Notes: generated from the sequence alone by a model not told the origin. DNA of 64,000 nucleotides from Anaerolineales bacterium (GCA_026928255.1 JAIXKJ010000008.1:597298-661297), one strand, 5' to 3'. Shown: positions 42,666-50,451, numbered from the stretch's first letter. Numbers and translations are program-made.

Positions 42666-43678
42666 TTCTCATAGCCCCGCTTCGCCAACGCCTCGCCCGC
42701 AACTTCATTGAAAACAGAACGGTCTTTCGCGGCGAACAAATTTCGCCAATTGCCCGCCTGACCCTTCGGCAAAAAGGACGCGATGCCTTCGTTGCGCTCG
42801 GCTTGCCAAACTTCATCGGGGTTGGAATTCATTTCAGCTTGAATCTCCGCTTGCAAAGAGTCGCCCGCGTTTTGGACGTTCAAAAATTGCCAAAGTTTGT
42901 TTATTTCTTCAACAGGCTTCGCCAGCAAATCTTCGTAACGCAGCGAGCGATAATTCTCCGCGTAAAGTTCTCGCGCCGCCGCGTCAATTTCGCTTACGTC
43001 GTCCGCCCAACGCTTGGCGACTCGGCGAATAAACGTTTCGGTGAAAATCGAGCGCGTCCCGTTTGTAAATTGCGCGGAATCTTTTTTCAACGCCTCGATA
43101 ATTTGCTTGTCCTCCGCCGTTAAATATTTTGACTCTTCGACGAAATTGCGGAAGCGTTCGGAGACCAACACGTCGCGCCCGTCGCGGACGATGTAGATAA
43201 TTTTCGCGTCGGGATAAATTGCGCGCGCCTCTTTCACCGCCTGAGCGTGAATCGCGGACGAGGGACTTTTATCGCCGACGATGCGCTTCCCAACTCGCGC
43301 CGCGTCGCGTTCCATGATGAAGTCAGCGGCGGCGCGCAGGACGAGCGGCGAAAGGTCGCGCCCGTGATTCCAGCGGTTGGATTTGCGCGTCAGCCATTCT
43401 TCGGCGGCGGGAGAATCCACTAGCGATTTGAGAGTCGGCGGACGGGTGAAAAAATGCGCCTGATAGTTGCAATGAACTTCGGGGTGCAGACGCAACAAGC
43501 GCATCAACAGCGTCGTCCCCGAACGGGCGTGCCCGAAGATAAAAAATTTTTCGCGCGGGAAAAATTGTTTAACCTCCGCAACCTCTTCTTCTGTAATGGG
43601 CGGAACGGGGTTGCGGGATTTTTTTTGCGATTCGCCTTTGAGCAAAATTCGGGCGGCGGTTTTAAAACGCGAGAGCAT
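42662..43678 (-). CDS. Sulfotransferase
   Basis: A 338-residue sulfotransferase family protein. The PAPS P-loop is FIFGHARSGTTLLMRLL (residues 47-63), and the 3'-phosphate-binding segment is IIYIVRDGRDVLVSERF. SLRYEDLLAKPVEEI is the usual later motif. It is the third, and largest, of the sulfotransferases in the window and is close to the PAPS synthase gene. It is coupled to the oxidoreductase gene downstream. The acceptor is unknown; a surface polysaccharide is favoured by context. Confidence 0.88.
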   Translation of the reverse strand: MLSRFKTAARILLKGESQKKSRNPVPPITEEEVAEVKQFFPREKFFIFGHARSGTTLLMRLLRLHPEVHCNYQAHFFTRPPTLKSLVDSPAAEEWLTRKSNRWNHGRDLSPLVLRAAADFIMERDAARVGKRIVGDKSPSSAIHAQAVKEARAIYPDAKIIYIVRDGRDVLVSERFRNFVEESKYLTAEDKQIIEALKKDSAQFTNGTRSIFTETFIRRVAKRWADDVSEIDAAARELYAENYRSLRYEDLLAKPVEEINKLWQFLNVQNAGDSLQAEIQAEMNSNPDEVWQAERNEGIASFLPKGQAGNWRNLFAAKDRSVFNEVAGEALAKRGYEK

Positions 43679-43722
43679 ACAGGGAACTCCAAATTACGAT
43701 TTCCCTATTTTTACCACAGGCG

Positions 43723-44775
43723 CTAGGTCAACATTCTTTTCAGATTTTCAAACGCTTCTTCTTCGGACGGGTCGGCGCCGTAAGCCATCGCCAGATAAAA
43801 AGCCAGGTAATCGCCGAAGAGAATCAGCGACCAAATTTGCGCGATCAATGAATCGCCGCGCGCTTCGATGACGTCGGTGTTTAAGCCTTCGAGCATAAAC
43901 GCTTGACGCATCAAATCGGAGCGCAAATGGTTGCGCGGATGATCGGACTTGGCGCGCATGAATATCGTCATCGTTTGCGCGTTGAGAATCGCGCTGGGGT
44001 TGACCGTTCCAATTAACGTGTTATGCGTCGCTTCGGGGACGATTTCAAAATTGGCGGCGGATTTGGCGAGTTGATTGATCTGCGTCTTCCAGCGCCGCGC
44101 CACGGGGGCGAGTTGTTCGGGCGCGACGATTGTTACCCAACGCCCAACGAGTTGACCCGCGTAACGTTTGGCGGGATTCGTCGCGGCGGTCATCTCGGCG
44201 ACGATATAGGCTTTGGAATTTTCCATCACGCGCACGGCTTCGGCAACCTCGGCGGACGGGTCGGGGATGAGTCCGAGCCGGGCGAACAGACTCAGCGTCA
44301 GCGCGAAGGGGTAGGCGAGCGCCATCGTGTCCGCGCCGTCGTAGGTGAAGGTCCAATGCGGGATGTTTTGCTCACGAGCGCGTTTTGTCAATTCGCCGCC
44401 GCTGGAGATGACGAAAATTTTGCATCCGTTCTTTTGCGCGGACTCAAACGCCGCCAACACTTCTTCCGAGTTGCCCGAATGCGAAACGCAAACGACCAGC
44501 GTTTTTTCGTCCGCGTAGGCGGGCAGCGAATAGCCGCGCAAAACGCTCAAAGGGAGTCTTAAGCTCGGGGCGGCGGAAACAGCCGCGAGGTCCGCGCCGG
44601 TGGCGGAATCGCCCATAGCGGAAATGACGATATTTTGCAATCCGTCAAAATTGGCGAGCGGCGCCGTTTGGGCGAAGTTCCACGCAACGTTTAGTTGATT
44701 GGGCAAACCGTCAATTTGCGCTAAAAAATTTTTTGTGTCGAGGCGCTTGAAGAGGTCGAGGTCGTCGAGGTTCAT
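43723..44775 (-). CDS. Bifunctional phosphoglucose/phosphomannose isomerase (SIS type)
   Basis: A 350-residue SIS-domain isomerase. The N-terminal IVISAMGDSATGADLAAV is the PGI/PMI loop (in a variant form of GMGGSAIGGD), VCVSHSGNSEEVLAAFE is the SIS sugar-phosphate-binding motif, and the C-terminal PGI/PMI domain follows. It interconverts glucose-6-phosphate, fructose-6-phosphate and mannose-6-phosphate. In this context it would supply mannose-6-phosphate for GDP-mannose, or for a KDN-type sugar acid. The G-to-D/T changes in the first loop may affect specificity. It is followed by a palindromic repeat. Confidence 0.85.
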   Translation of the reverse strand: MNLDDLDLFKRLDTKNFLAQIDGLPNQLNVAWNFAQTAPLANFDGLQNIVISAMGDSATGADLAAVSAAPSLRLPLSVLRGYSLPAYADEKTLVVCVSHSGNSEEVLAAFESAQKNGCKIFVISSGGELTKRAREQNIPHWTFTYDGADTMALAYPFALTLSLFARLGLIPDPSAEVAEAVRVMENSKAYIVAEMTAATNPAKRYAGQLVGRWVTIVAPEQLAPVARRWKTQINQLAKSAANFEIVPEATHNTLIGTVNPSAILNAQTMTIFMRAKSDHPRNHLRSDLMRQAFMLEGLNTDVIEARGDSLIAQIWSLILFGDYLAFYLAMAYGADPSEEEAFENLKRMLT

Positions 44776-44787
44776 GGTTTCCTAAAT

Positions 44788-44820
44788 AGACCTCCGAAGT
44801 CTTTAAGACTTCGGAGGTCT
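44788..44820. repeat. 33-base palindrome, copy 1 (intergenic)
   Basis: AGACCTCCGAAGTCT (44788-44802), loop TTA, AGACTTCGGAGGTCT (44806-44820), a perfect 15-base stem. The same arms recur with loop TCG at 50548-50580. It lies 9 bases after the S10 peptidase stop on the minus strand and could also act as a terminator. Confidence 0.9.
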
Positions 44821-44828
44821 GTGTTAAT

Positions 44829-46313
44829 TTAACTCGCGTCTTTAATAAACTTGCTTAAATCTTTCTTCAACTGTTTGAGCGAAGGCATGTGGACGTACAT
44901 CATGTGCCCGGCTTCGTAGTAACTCATGCGGACGTTGCCGCGCAATGACTCGTCCAGTTGCAGGTGGTTGAAGGTGTACTCGGTGGCGAAGTAGGGCGTG
45001 CCGAGATCGTAATAGCCGTTGGCGACGAAGACCTTAAGGTATTTGTTGAAGGTCATCGCGGCGCGCAGCGTTTCGGCGACGTTGACGTATTCGTTTTGAA
45101 AATAGCCGTACGACCATTGCCGCCAAACTTTATCGCTCATCACTTCGTAGGGCGTGTCGGTTTCAAATTTCAATTCGCTGCGGATGTAATCGTTGAAAGC
45201 CGCCGTGTACGGCCCGTTGACTTGCGCGAAGAGCGGGTCGTATTCAAAGGTTTCGCCCACGCCCGTGCGGTCTCGGCCGGTGTAGCGGCTGTCGAGTCGC
45301 CCGATGATTTTGTTTTGATCGCGCAACAACTCTTTGAAAAAGTGAAACGTGTGAATGCGTAAATTTCCGCGCTCGATGAACTCGACCGAGATGCCCGTCA
45401 GCCGCGACAATTTTTCGGCGACGGCGCGCCGCTCTTCTTTGGAAAGCGCCGCGTCTTTCATCAAGGCGACGGCGTACTCGTTGAGCGCGAACTCTTCCGA
45501 CTCTTTCAGCCAAGTTTTGAGCGGAATCTTCTGGTCAATTTTTCCGTGATACCAAGCCGTTGCGGTGTAGCCCGGCACAAAGAGAATGTAGGGCAAGTCG
45601 TTGTTTTCGTTGAAGTCAATTGTCGTGAAATCCAACACGGCGGAGATGAGCATTAAGCCGTTGAGCGTCATGCCGTGTCGGTCGGAAAGGTAGCCCGAAA
45701 GCCCGGCGCTGCGCGTCGTGCCGTAGGATTCGCCCGCGAGGAATTTCGGCGAAAGCCAGCGGTTGTAGCGCGTAGTGTACAGGCGAATGAAATCGCCCAC
45801 CGAAGCGATGTCTTTTGTAAAGGTGTGCCAATCTCTCGATTTTTCGCCGTCCACCGGGCGGCTGAAGCCGGTGCTCATCGGGTCGATGAAAACTAAATCG
45901 GTTTCGTCGAAAATCGAATATTGGTTGTCCGTTAGGCGGAAGGGCGGTTTGGGCATTTCGCCTTTGTCGGTCAACACCACGCGGCGCGGACCTAAAACGC
46001 CGAGGTGCAGCCAAATGGACGAGGAGCCCGGCCCGCCGTTGAAGGAGAAGGTAATCGGACGTTTCGATTTATCTTTGACTCCGTCCAAGGTGTAGGCGGT
46101 GAAGAACATTTGCGCGCGCGGCTTCTCGACTTCGGGTTGTTCTTTATCGTCGCTTTTTTCTTCCTTCATCACGATCGTGCCGGTCGTTACCGTGTATTTG
46201 AGCGTCTTGCCGCCCATCTTAATGGCGTGTTGCGTAACGACGATGTTATCTTTCGGCTCGTCTTTTTTCTTTTCTTCGTCTTTCGCTTTGTCTTTCTCTT
46301 TTTCTTCAGCCAT
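44829..46313 (-). CDS. Serine carboxypeptidase-like peptidase S10
   Basis: A 494-residue peptidase S10. The oxyanion-type motif is FSFNGGPGSSSIWLHLG; the catalytic Ser is in LAGESYGTTR, the Asp in YYDLGTPYFATEY and the His in YYEAGHMMYVH. The first 30 residues are almost entirely Lys/Glu/Asp (MAEEKEKDKAKDEEKKKDEPK), an unusual charged coiled tail with no signal peptide, so the enzyme is probably cytoplasmic or non-classically handled. RBS AGGAG. Substrate unknown; bacterial S10 proteins are carboxypeptidase- or acyltransferase-like. Confidence 0.88.
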   Translation of the reverse strand: MAEEKEKDKAKDEEKKKDEPKDNIVVTQHAIKMGGKTLKYTVTTGTIVMKEEKSDDKEQPEVEKPRAQMFFTAYTLDGVKDKSKRPITFSFNGGPGSSSIWLHLGVLGPRRVVLTDKGEMPKPPFRLTDNQYSIFDETDLVFIDPMSTGFSRPVDGEKSRDWHTFTKDIASVGDFIRLYTTRYNRWLSPKFLAGESYGTTRSAGLSGYLSDRHGMTLNGLMLISAVLDFTTIDFNENNDLPYILFVPGYTATAWYHGKIDQKIPLKTWLKESEEFALNEYAVALMKDAALSKEERRAVAEKLSRLTGISVEFIERGNLRIHTFHFFKELLRDQNKIIGRLDSRYTGRDRTGVGETFEYDPLFAQVNGPYTAAFNDYIRSELKFETDTPYEVMSDKVWRQWSYGYFQNEYVNVAETLRAAMTFNKYLKVFVANGYYDLGTPYFATEYTFNHLQLDESLRGNVRMSYYEAGHMMYVHMPSLKQLKKDLSKFIKDAS

Positions 46314-46324
46314 GAGAATCTCCT

Positions 46325-47149
46325 TTATTTGATTTGATTGACAAACGTATAAATTTCCTTTTTATTCCAACCGCTGACTTCGGCTAACGCGGCAGAAATT
46401 TCCTTCGCAGATTTTTCGCTTCGCAATTCTTGCTCAATCGCGGCGCGGAGTTCTTCCTCCGTCCAGCGTCCTTCGTCTTTTGACGTGTTGCCTTCGATGA
46501 CTAACGTAAATTCGCCGCGCAACTCTTTGGACGAGAAATATTCAATAGCGCCGTCGAGATTTCCGCGCCAATATTCTTCGTAGAGTTTGGTCATCTCGCG
46601 CGCGACGCAGATTGGACGCGCCCCCAACACCGCGCGGACGTCCGCCAGCGAATCCAACAGGCGATGCGGCGTTTCAAAAAAAATCAACGTATGCGGTTGA
46701 CGCGCAACTTCTTCCAATTTTTTGCGGCGTTGATTGGATTTATGCGGCAGATAACCGAGATATAAAAACGAATCGGTCGGCAAGCCGGAAACGGCTAAGG
46801 CGGCGATCGGCGCCGAAGGACCAGGAATCGGTCGAACGTCGAAGCCGGCGGCGAGCGCGGCGCGGACGAGTTCGTAGCCCGGGTCATTAATCGCGGGCGT
46901 TCCCGCGTCTGAAATTAACGCCACATCTCCGCCCGCCAGCGCGTCGAGAATTAAATCTAACTTTTGGATTTTGTTGTGTTCAAAATAACTGGTCAGCCGC
47001 GTTTCGATTTTTAAGCGCTCCAACAACGCGCCGCTGTGGCGCGTGTCTTCGGCGGCAATCAGTTTTGCTTCGCGCAAAATTCGCTCGGCGCGCGGACTCA
47101 AATCTTCGAGGTTGCCGAGCGGCGTGGCGACGAGGTAAAGAACGCCCAT
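46325..47149 (-). CDS. rsmI: 16S rRNA (cytidine-1402-2'-O)-methyltransferase
   Basis: A 274-residue tetrapyrrole methylase-fold protein that methylates the ribose of C1402 in 16S rRNA. LYLVATPLGNLEDLSPRA at the N-terminus, AAEDTRHSG and DAGTPAINDPGYELVR are the family motifs; FFETPHRLLDSL and ELRGEFTLVIEG follow. Start is ATG 47149, which overlaps the stop of the kinase gene (TAATG); a frame to 47296 would read through the kinase gene in another phase. RsmI is normally about 280 residues, so this is full length. Confidence 0.94.
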   Translation of the reverse strand: MGVLYLVATPLGNLEDLSPRAERILREAKLIAAEDTRHSGALLERLKIETRLTSYFEHNKIQKLDLILDALAGGDVALISDAGTPAINDPGYELVRAALAAGFDVRPIPGPSAPIAALAVSGLPTDSFLYLGYLPHKSNQRRKKLEEVARQPHTLIFFETPHRLLDSLADVRAVLGARPICVAREMTKLYEEYWRGNLDGAIEYFSSKELRGEFTLVIEGNTSKDEGRWTEEELRAAIEQELRSEKSAKEISAALAEVSGWNKKEIYTFVNQIK

Positions 47150-48585
47150 TATTGACAGCCTTTGAATTGCAGGCTGACCGTAACGCAGCCCGCCTTGTCT
47201 CGCGGAATTTGGACGCAGCATTGGTTGGCGGAATTGTAAGTTGAATCTGCCGAGCAACGCGCCAATTCGGAATCGGAGAGCAGCGGCGTTTGACACACTT
47301 CAAGGTCGAGCGTTTTGAAATCGGGGCCGGAACATGAAATCGTTTGCCGTCCGTTCGCTCGCAATTCGCGCCGACATTTTGTCCCTTCCGCGCTGGAATC
47401 TAAAATCCGAAAAAGCCCCGGGTCGGGGATGCTGACGTAAGCGTAAGGAACTTTTGCAAAGCAAAAATTATCGGTAATGCGGACGTTCGGTTCGGGGAAG
47501 GACACGTTCGCCGAACAGACGGGCGCGAATGAATCGCCGCCCGCGCTGGGGGTAGCGGGGACGAGCGGCGAAGTCGGCGCGACTCGCGCTTCGGCAGTCG
47601 GGCTTGGAACGGCGTCGGCGGAGTCAAAAAGTTGCTTGCCGAATAAAAAGGCGGCGGCGACGAGCGCCAAAAGAATCAAAATGCCGGCCATCCACAGGCT
47701 GGCGGCGGAGCGTTTCGACTTGAACGCCGGGCGCGAGCCCGCGTCGGTGATTCGCAATCCGCTGGCGGTGCCGAAGGCGATGGCGTTTAGCGCTTTTGCC
47801 AAATCAATCGGGCTGGCGTAGCGTTGCGATTTATCCTTCGCCATCGCCGTTTTGATGACTTCGTCCACGTTGGAGGGCAGGCTGGGGAAGGCTTTCAAAA
47901 TTTCCGGCACCGGCTCGTTGACGTGCTTGACGGCGACTCCCATCGGCGTGTCGGCGCTGTACGGCTGACGTCCGCTGAGCATTTGATACACGATGACGCC
48001 TAAACTGTACACGTCGCTGCGCGGATCCACCTTTTCGCCTTGCGCCTGTTCGGGGCTCATGTAGGCGGGCGTGCCGAGCGCCAAGCCGTCGGTGATGTTG
48101 ACTCCCGCTTGAGCAATTTTGGCGATGCCGAAATCTGAAACGAAGGGGTTGTCCTCTTCGTCGAAGAGGATGTTGTCGGGTTTTAAGTCGCGGTGGACGA
48201 TTCCCTTGCGATGCGCGAAGGCTAATCCCTGCGCGATCTTCGCCGTAATCCGCGCCGTCTCTTCGATGGGCAACGCGCCGAGCGCGATGCGGTCCGAAAG
48301 CGAGCCGCCGCCCATATAACGCATGACAAAATACGGCTGACCGTCAAACTCGCCCATATCATAGACCGGCGCAATGGCGGGATGTTCCAGCGCGGCGATG
48401 GTTTTTATCTCGCGTTCAAAACGCTCGCGGAAAAGCGGATCGTGCAGCATTTGGCGCGGCAAAACTTTGACGGCGACTTCGCGCCCGGAATTTGGGTCGG
48501 CGGCGCGATACACCGTCGCCATGCCGCCGCGTCCTACTTCCGCTTTGATGTCGTAACGTCCGATTTTCTTTGGCAGGGGTGGCAT
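47149..48585 (-). CDS. Transmembrane Ser/Thr protein kinase (PknB type) with Cys-rich outer domain
   Basis: A 478-residue Hanks-type kinase. The glycine loop VGRGGMATVYRA, AVKVL (Lys), HRDLKPDN and DFG (in SDFGIA), and the activation-segment GTPAYMSPEQ are all present. A single TM is near residues 295-315 (SLWMAGILILLALVAAAFLFG). The outer part, about 160 residues, is rich in Cys (CSANVSF, KCRREL, QCCVQIP, and a final GCQ) with no PASTA repeats. The ligand is unknown. Promoter TTGCCT-17-TATACT (48592-48620) would place the start on the ATG, so the mRNA is probably leaderless. Confidence 0.92.
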   Translation of the reverse strand: MPPLPKKIGRYDIKAEVGRGGMATVYRAADPNSGREVAVKVLPRQMLHDPLFRERFEREIKTIAALEHPAIAPVYDMGEFDGQPYFVMRYMGGGSLSDRIALGALPIEETARITAKIAQGLAFAHRKGIVHRDLKPDNILFDEEDNPFVSDFGIAKIAQAGVNITDGLALGTPAYMSPEQAQGEKVDPRSDVYSLGVIVYQMLSGRQPYSADTPMGVAVKHVNEPVPEILKAFPSLPSNVDEVIKTAMAKDKSQRYASPIDLAKALNAIAFGTASGLRITDAGSRPAFKSKRSAASLWMAGILILLALVAAAFLFGKQLFDSADAVPSPTAEARVAPTSPLVPATPSAGGDSFAPVCSANVSFPEPNVRITDNFCFAKVPYAYVSIPDPGLFRILDSSAEGTKCRRELRANGRQTISCSGPDFKTLDLEVCQTPLLSDSELARCSADSTYNSANQCCVQIPRDKAGCVTVSLQFKGCQ

Positions 48586-48591
48586 GGGTCA

Positions 48592-48620
48592 AGTATAAAC
48601 CAGCCAAAAGGCAGAGGCAA
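48592..48620 (-). promoter_or_regulatory. Promoter of the Ser/Thr kinase gene (leaderless)
   Basis: On the minus strand TTGCCT (48620-48615) and TATACT (48597-48592) have a 17-base spacer. Six bases separate the -10 box from ATG 48585, so transcription should begin at or next to the A of the start codon. No RBS. Confidence 0.6.
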
Positions 48621-48632
48621 GAAAATAAAACA

Positions 48633-48656
48633 AACAACCGCCTTGCGGCGGCTGTT
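48633..48656 (-). terminator. Terminator-like hairpin after the 69-residue gene
   Basis: AACAACCGCC (48633-48642) pairs with GGCGGCTGTT (48647-48656), with one mismatch, around TTGC. The upstream A-rich sequence gives only a weak T-rich tail for minus-strand transcription. Confidence 0.45.
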
Positions 48657-48677
48657 TTGGACTTGAAAGGATTATAC

Positions 48678-48887
48678 TTAACCCGCGTTTTCGGCGTTCT
48701 CGGCGGTTTCGGCGGCGGGCTGAATCTTTTTCAAAACCAACATGCCCGTCTTCATTTCGACGACGTTATACCCGGCGGGCAAAGCGTCGAGCGCGTTTTC
48801 CTTAATCTCTTTGGAAAAGAAAAACATTCTGCCGTTCGAGTGCAAATAGTAGGTCGTCCCTTTGGAATTCGTGTGCGAGTAAGCCAT
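48678..48887 (-). CDS. Small conserved hypothetical protein
   Basis: A 69-residue protein that begins MAYSHTNSKGTTYYLHSNG and contains MFFFSKEIKENALDALPAGY and VLKKIQP, with an Ala/Glu/Asn tail. Related small proteins with a KGTTYYLHS motif and ALP(E/A)GY are found in Chloroflexota and some Actinobacteria, without known function. RBS TAGGAGAT is well placed and a strong promoter (48919-48947) lies upstream, so it is likely to be expressed well. It has no signal peptide and is probably cytoplasmic. Confidence 0.8.
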   Translation of the reverse strand: MAYSHTNSKGTTYYLHSNGRMFFFSKEIKENALDALPAGYNVVEMKTGMLVLKKIQPAAETAENAENAG

Positions 48888-48918
48888 TTTTTATCTCCTA
48901 GTTGATTGAATTGGGAAA

Positions 48919-48947
48919 AGTGTAGAACATAGTTTCTAGTCTGTCAA
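48919..48947 (-). promoter_or_regulatory. Strong sigma70-type promoter of the 69-residue gene
   Basis: On the minus strand a perfect -35 TTGACA (48947-48942) and TACACT (48924-48919) have a 17-base spacer. The gap holds the divergent start of panC at 48978. Confidence 0.7.
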
Positions 48948-48977
48948 GTGAGAAGTATAGACAAATTTGGAGGAAAT

Positions 48978-49814
48978 ATGAAAATCGTCGCCTCTCTATT
49001 AGACTTAAGAGCCGCTCGCCTCTCTCTCGACGGGACGACGGGTTTTGTCCCGACGATGGGTTATCTCCACGACGGGCATTTGTCGCTGGTTGCCCGCGCC
49101 AAAGCGGAAAATCAACACGTCGTCGTTTCGATCTTCGTCAACCCGACTCAATTCGGCGCAAACGAAGACCTTTCAAAATATCCCCGCGATTTAGAACGCG
49201 ATTTAGATTTGCTTCGCCCGCTCGGCGTGGACGTCGTCTGGACGCCGACAGCGGAAATGATGTACCCGTCGGGCTATCAAACTTGGGTGGAGGTCGAGGC
49301 GTTGAGTCAGCCGCTGGAAGGCGCGATGCGCCCGGCTCATTTTCGCGGCGTGGCGACGGTGGTGGCAAAACTCTTCAACGCCGTGCAGCCGACGAAAGCC
49401 TACTTCGGTCAAAAGGACGCGCAACAAGCGGCGGTCATTCGGCGCATGGTCGCCGATTTGAACTTCCCCTTGGAGGTCGTCGTCTGCCCCATCGCGCGCG
49501 CGGCGGGCGGGCTGGCGCTTTCCAGTCGCAACAAATATTTGGACGAGTCGCAACGCAAGGGCGCGACGGTTCTCTTCCGCTCCTTAAGCGCGGCGCGAGA
49601 TTTATACGAAAGCGGCGAGCGCAACGCGGAAACGTTGAGGCTCAAGATGAAAGAAGTTTTGGCGGGCGAAGCGCTGGCGCAAACGCAATACGTCTCCTGC
49701 GCGGATTATGATTCTTTGCAAGAGTTAGATTTCGTGCAAGGCAAAGCCCTGCTTTCTATGGCGGTCTATTTTGGCAATACGCGCTTAATTGATAACGCAA
49801 TTTTGGGCGGGTAG
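48978..49814 (+). CDS. panC: Pantothenate synthetase
   Basis: A 278-residue enzyme that joins pantoate and beta-alanine with ATP to make pantothenate. The signature GFVPTMGYLHDGHLSLV contains the HxGH motif; FVNPTQFGANEDL, YFGQKDAQQAAVIRRM and LALSSRNKYL follow. Start ATG 48978 with RBS GGAGGAAAT; a frame starting ten codons earlier has no RBS. Length is typical. It stands alone here, without panB or panD. Confidence 0.95.
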   Translation: MKIVASLLDLRAARLSLDGTTGFVPTMGYLHDGHLSLVARAKAENQHVVVSIFVNPTQFGANEDLSKYPRDLERDLDLLRPLGVDVVWTPTAEMMYPSGYQTWVEVEALSQPLEGAMRPAHFRGVATVVAKLFNAVQPTKAYFGQKDAQQAAVIRRMVADLNFPLEVVVCPIARAAGGLALSSRNKYLDESQRKGATVLFRSLSAARDLYESGERNAETLRLKMKEVLAGEALAQTQYVSCADYDSLQELDFVQGKALLSMAVYFGNTRLIDNAILGG

Positions 49815-49847
49815 GAGGCGACATGCGCCGCGCTTCGATTAGGTTTT

Positions 49848-49878
49848 TTGAACGCTTTCAATCGTTCTTTGCTATAAT
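49848..49878 (+). promoter_or_regulatory. Promoter of the hicBA operon
   Basis: TTGAAC (49848-49853) and a perfect TATAAT (49873-49878), with a rather long 19-base spacer. The -10 box overlaps the inverted repeat at 49876-49900. Confidence 0.45.
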
Positions 49879-49900
49879 AACGTTCAGTCAGTCCGTTATT
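49876..49900 (+). promoter_or_regulatory. Inverted repeat over the hicBA -10 region
   Basis: AATAACG (49876-49882) and CGTTATT (49894-49900) with an 11-base spacer. A repressor bound here would block initiation; toxin-antitoxin operons are often self-repressed. Confidence 0.4.
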
Positions 49901-49940
49901 CTGCCCAACGCGCGGAGTCTGTGGCTGAAAAGGAGCGCAA

Positions 49941-50162
49941 GTGAAAAAAACCTTTACCGCTTTTATCGAATACGACGAAGAAAGCAAACTTTATGTGGGC
50001 ATTGTTCCCAACGTGGTCGGGGCGCACACTCAAGCGGAAACGTTGGATGAATTGCAACGTAATTTACAAGAAGTATTGGAACTGTGCATTGAAGAAAACC
50101 CCGAGATCGCCGACGAGCCGCTGAATTTTGTCGGCACGCAACAGGTGGAAATCGCATTATGA
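49941..50162 (+). CDS. hicB: HicB-family antitoxin
   Basis: A 73-residue HicB fold protein with FTAFIEYDEESKLYVGIVPN and AHTQAETLDELQRNLQEVLEL, which is the RNase H-like HicB core. It lacks the C-terminal DNA-binding domain found in longer HicB proteins, so repression may need another factor or a HicA-HicB complex. The gene precedes the toxin with ATGA overlap, an order opposite to E. coli hicAB. RBS AAAAGGAG. It neutralises the HicA mRNA interferase. Confidence 0.85.
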   Translation: MKKTFTAFIEYDEESKLYVGIVPNVVGAHTQAETLDELQRNLQEVLELCIEENPEIADEPLNFVGTQQVEIAL

Positions 50163-50392
50163 ACAAGTTGCCGATGGTCAATTTCAAGACGATGGATAAA
50201 CTGCTCCGTCAACTTGGTTTTGTCATCGTGCGCCAAAAGGGAAGCCACGTTTTTTATCGTCACGCAGACGGCAGGACGACGACGCTCCCCAATCACGGAC
50301 ATAGGGATTTAGCCCGACCGCTCATGCGTGAAATATTGCGAGAAATTTCCATCTCGCCCGATGAATTTACAAAGTTGCTCAAAAAACTCTAG
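50159..50392 (+). CDS. hicA: HicA-family toxin (mRNA interferase)
   Basis: A 77-residue double-stranded RNA-binding-like fold protein with LLRQLGFVIVRQKGSHVFYRH, where the GSH segment carries the catalytic His, and TTTLPNHGHRDLARPLMREILRE. HicA cleaves mRNAs to slow growth under stress and is held inactive by HicB. It is coupled to hicB (ATGA at 50159). Length is slightly more than the usual 60-75. Confidence 0.88.
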   Translation: MNKLPMVNFKTMDKLLRQLGFVIVRQKGSHVFYRHADGRTTTLPNHGHRDLARPLMREILREISISPDEFTKLLKKL

Positions 50393-50418
50393 CGCAGGGG
50401 ATGGATATTTCGCCATTT

Positions 50419-50451
50419 AACGTCCCGAAGGTTTTGAATCTTCGGGACGTT
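50419..50451 (+). terminator. 33-base palindrome, related copy, after hicA
   Basis: AACGTCCCGAAG (50419-50430), 9-base loop, CTTCGGGACGTT (50440-50451), then TTC. The length (33) and the central CCGAAG/CTTCGG at the same positions match the palindrome family at 44788 and 50548. It probably also acts as the hicBA terminator. Confidence 0.7.

Noticed and set aside
30072..44775. Glycan region as an integrated mobile element
   Set aside because: No integrase, transposase, tRNA attachment site or flanking direct repeats were seen. Only the methyltransferase shows composition unlike its neighbours.
47150..47296. N-terminal extension of RsmI
   Set aside because: RsmI proteins begin at the LYLVATPLGN segment; ATG 47149 overlaps the kinase stop and the extension is in the kinase gene.
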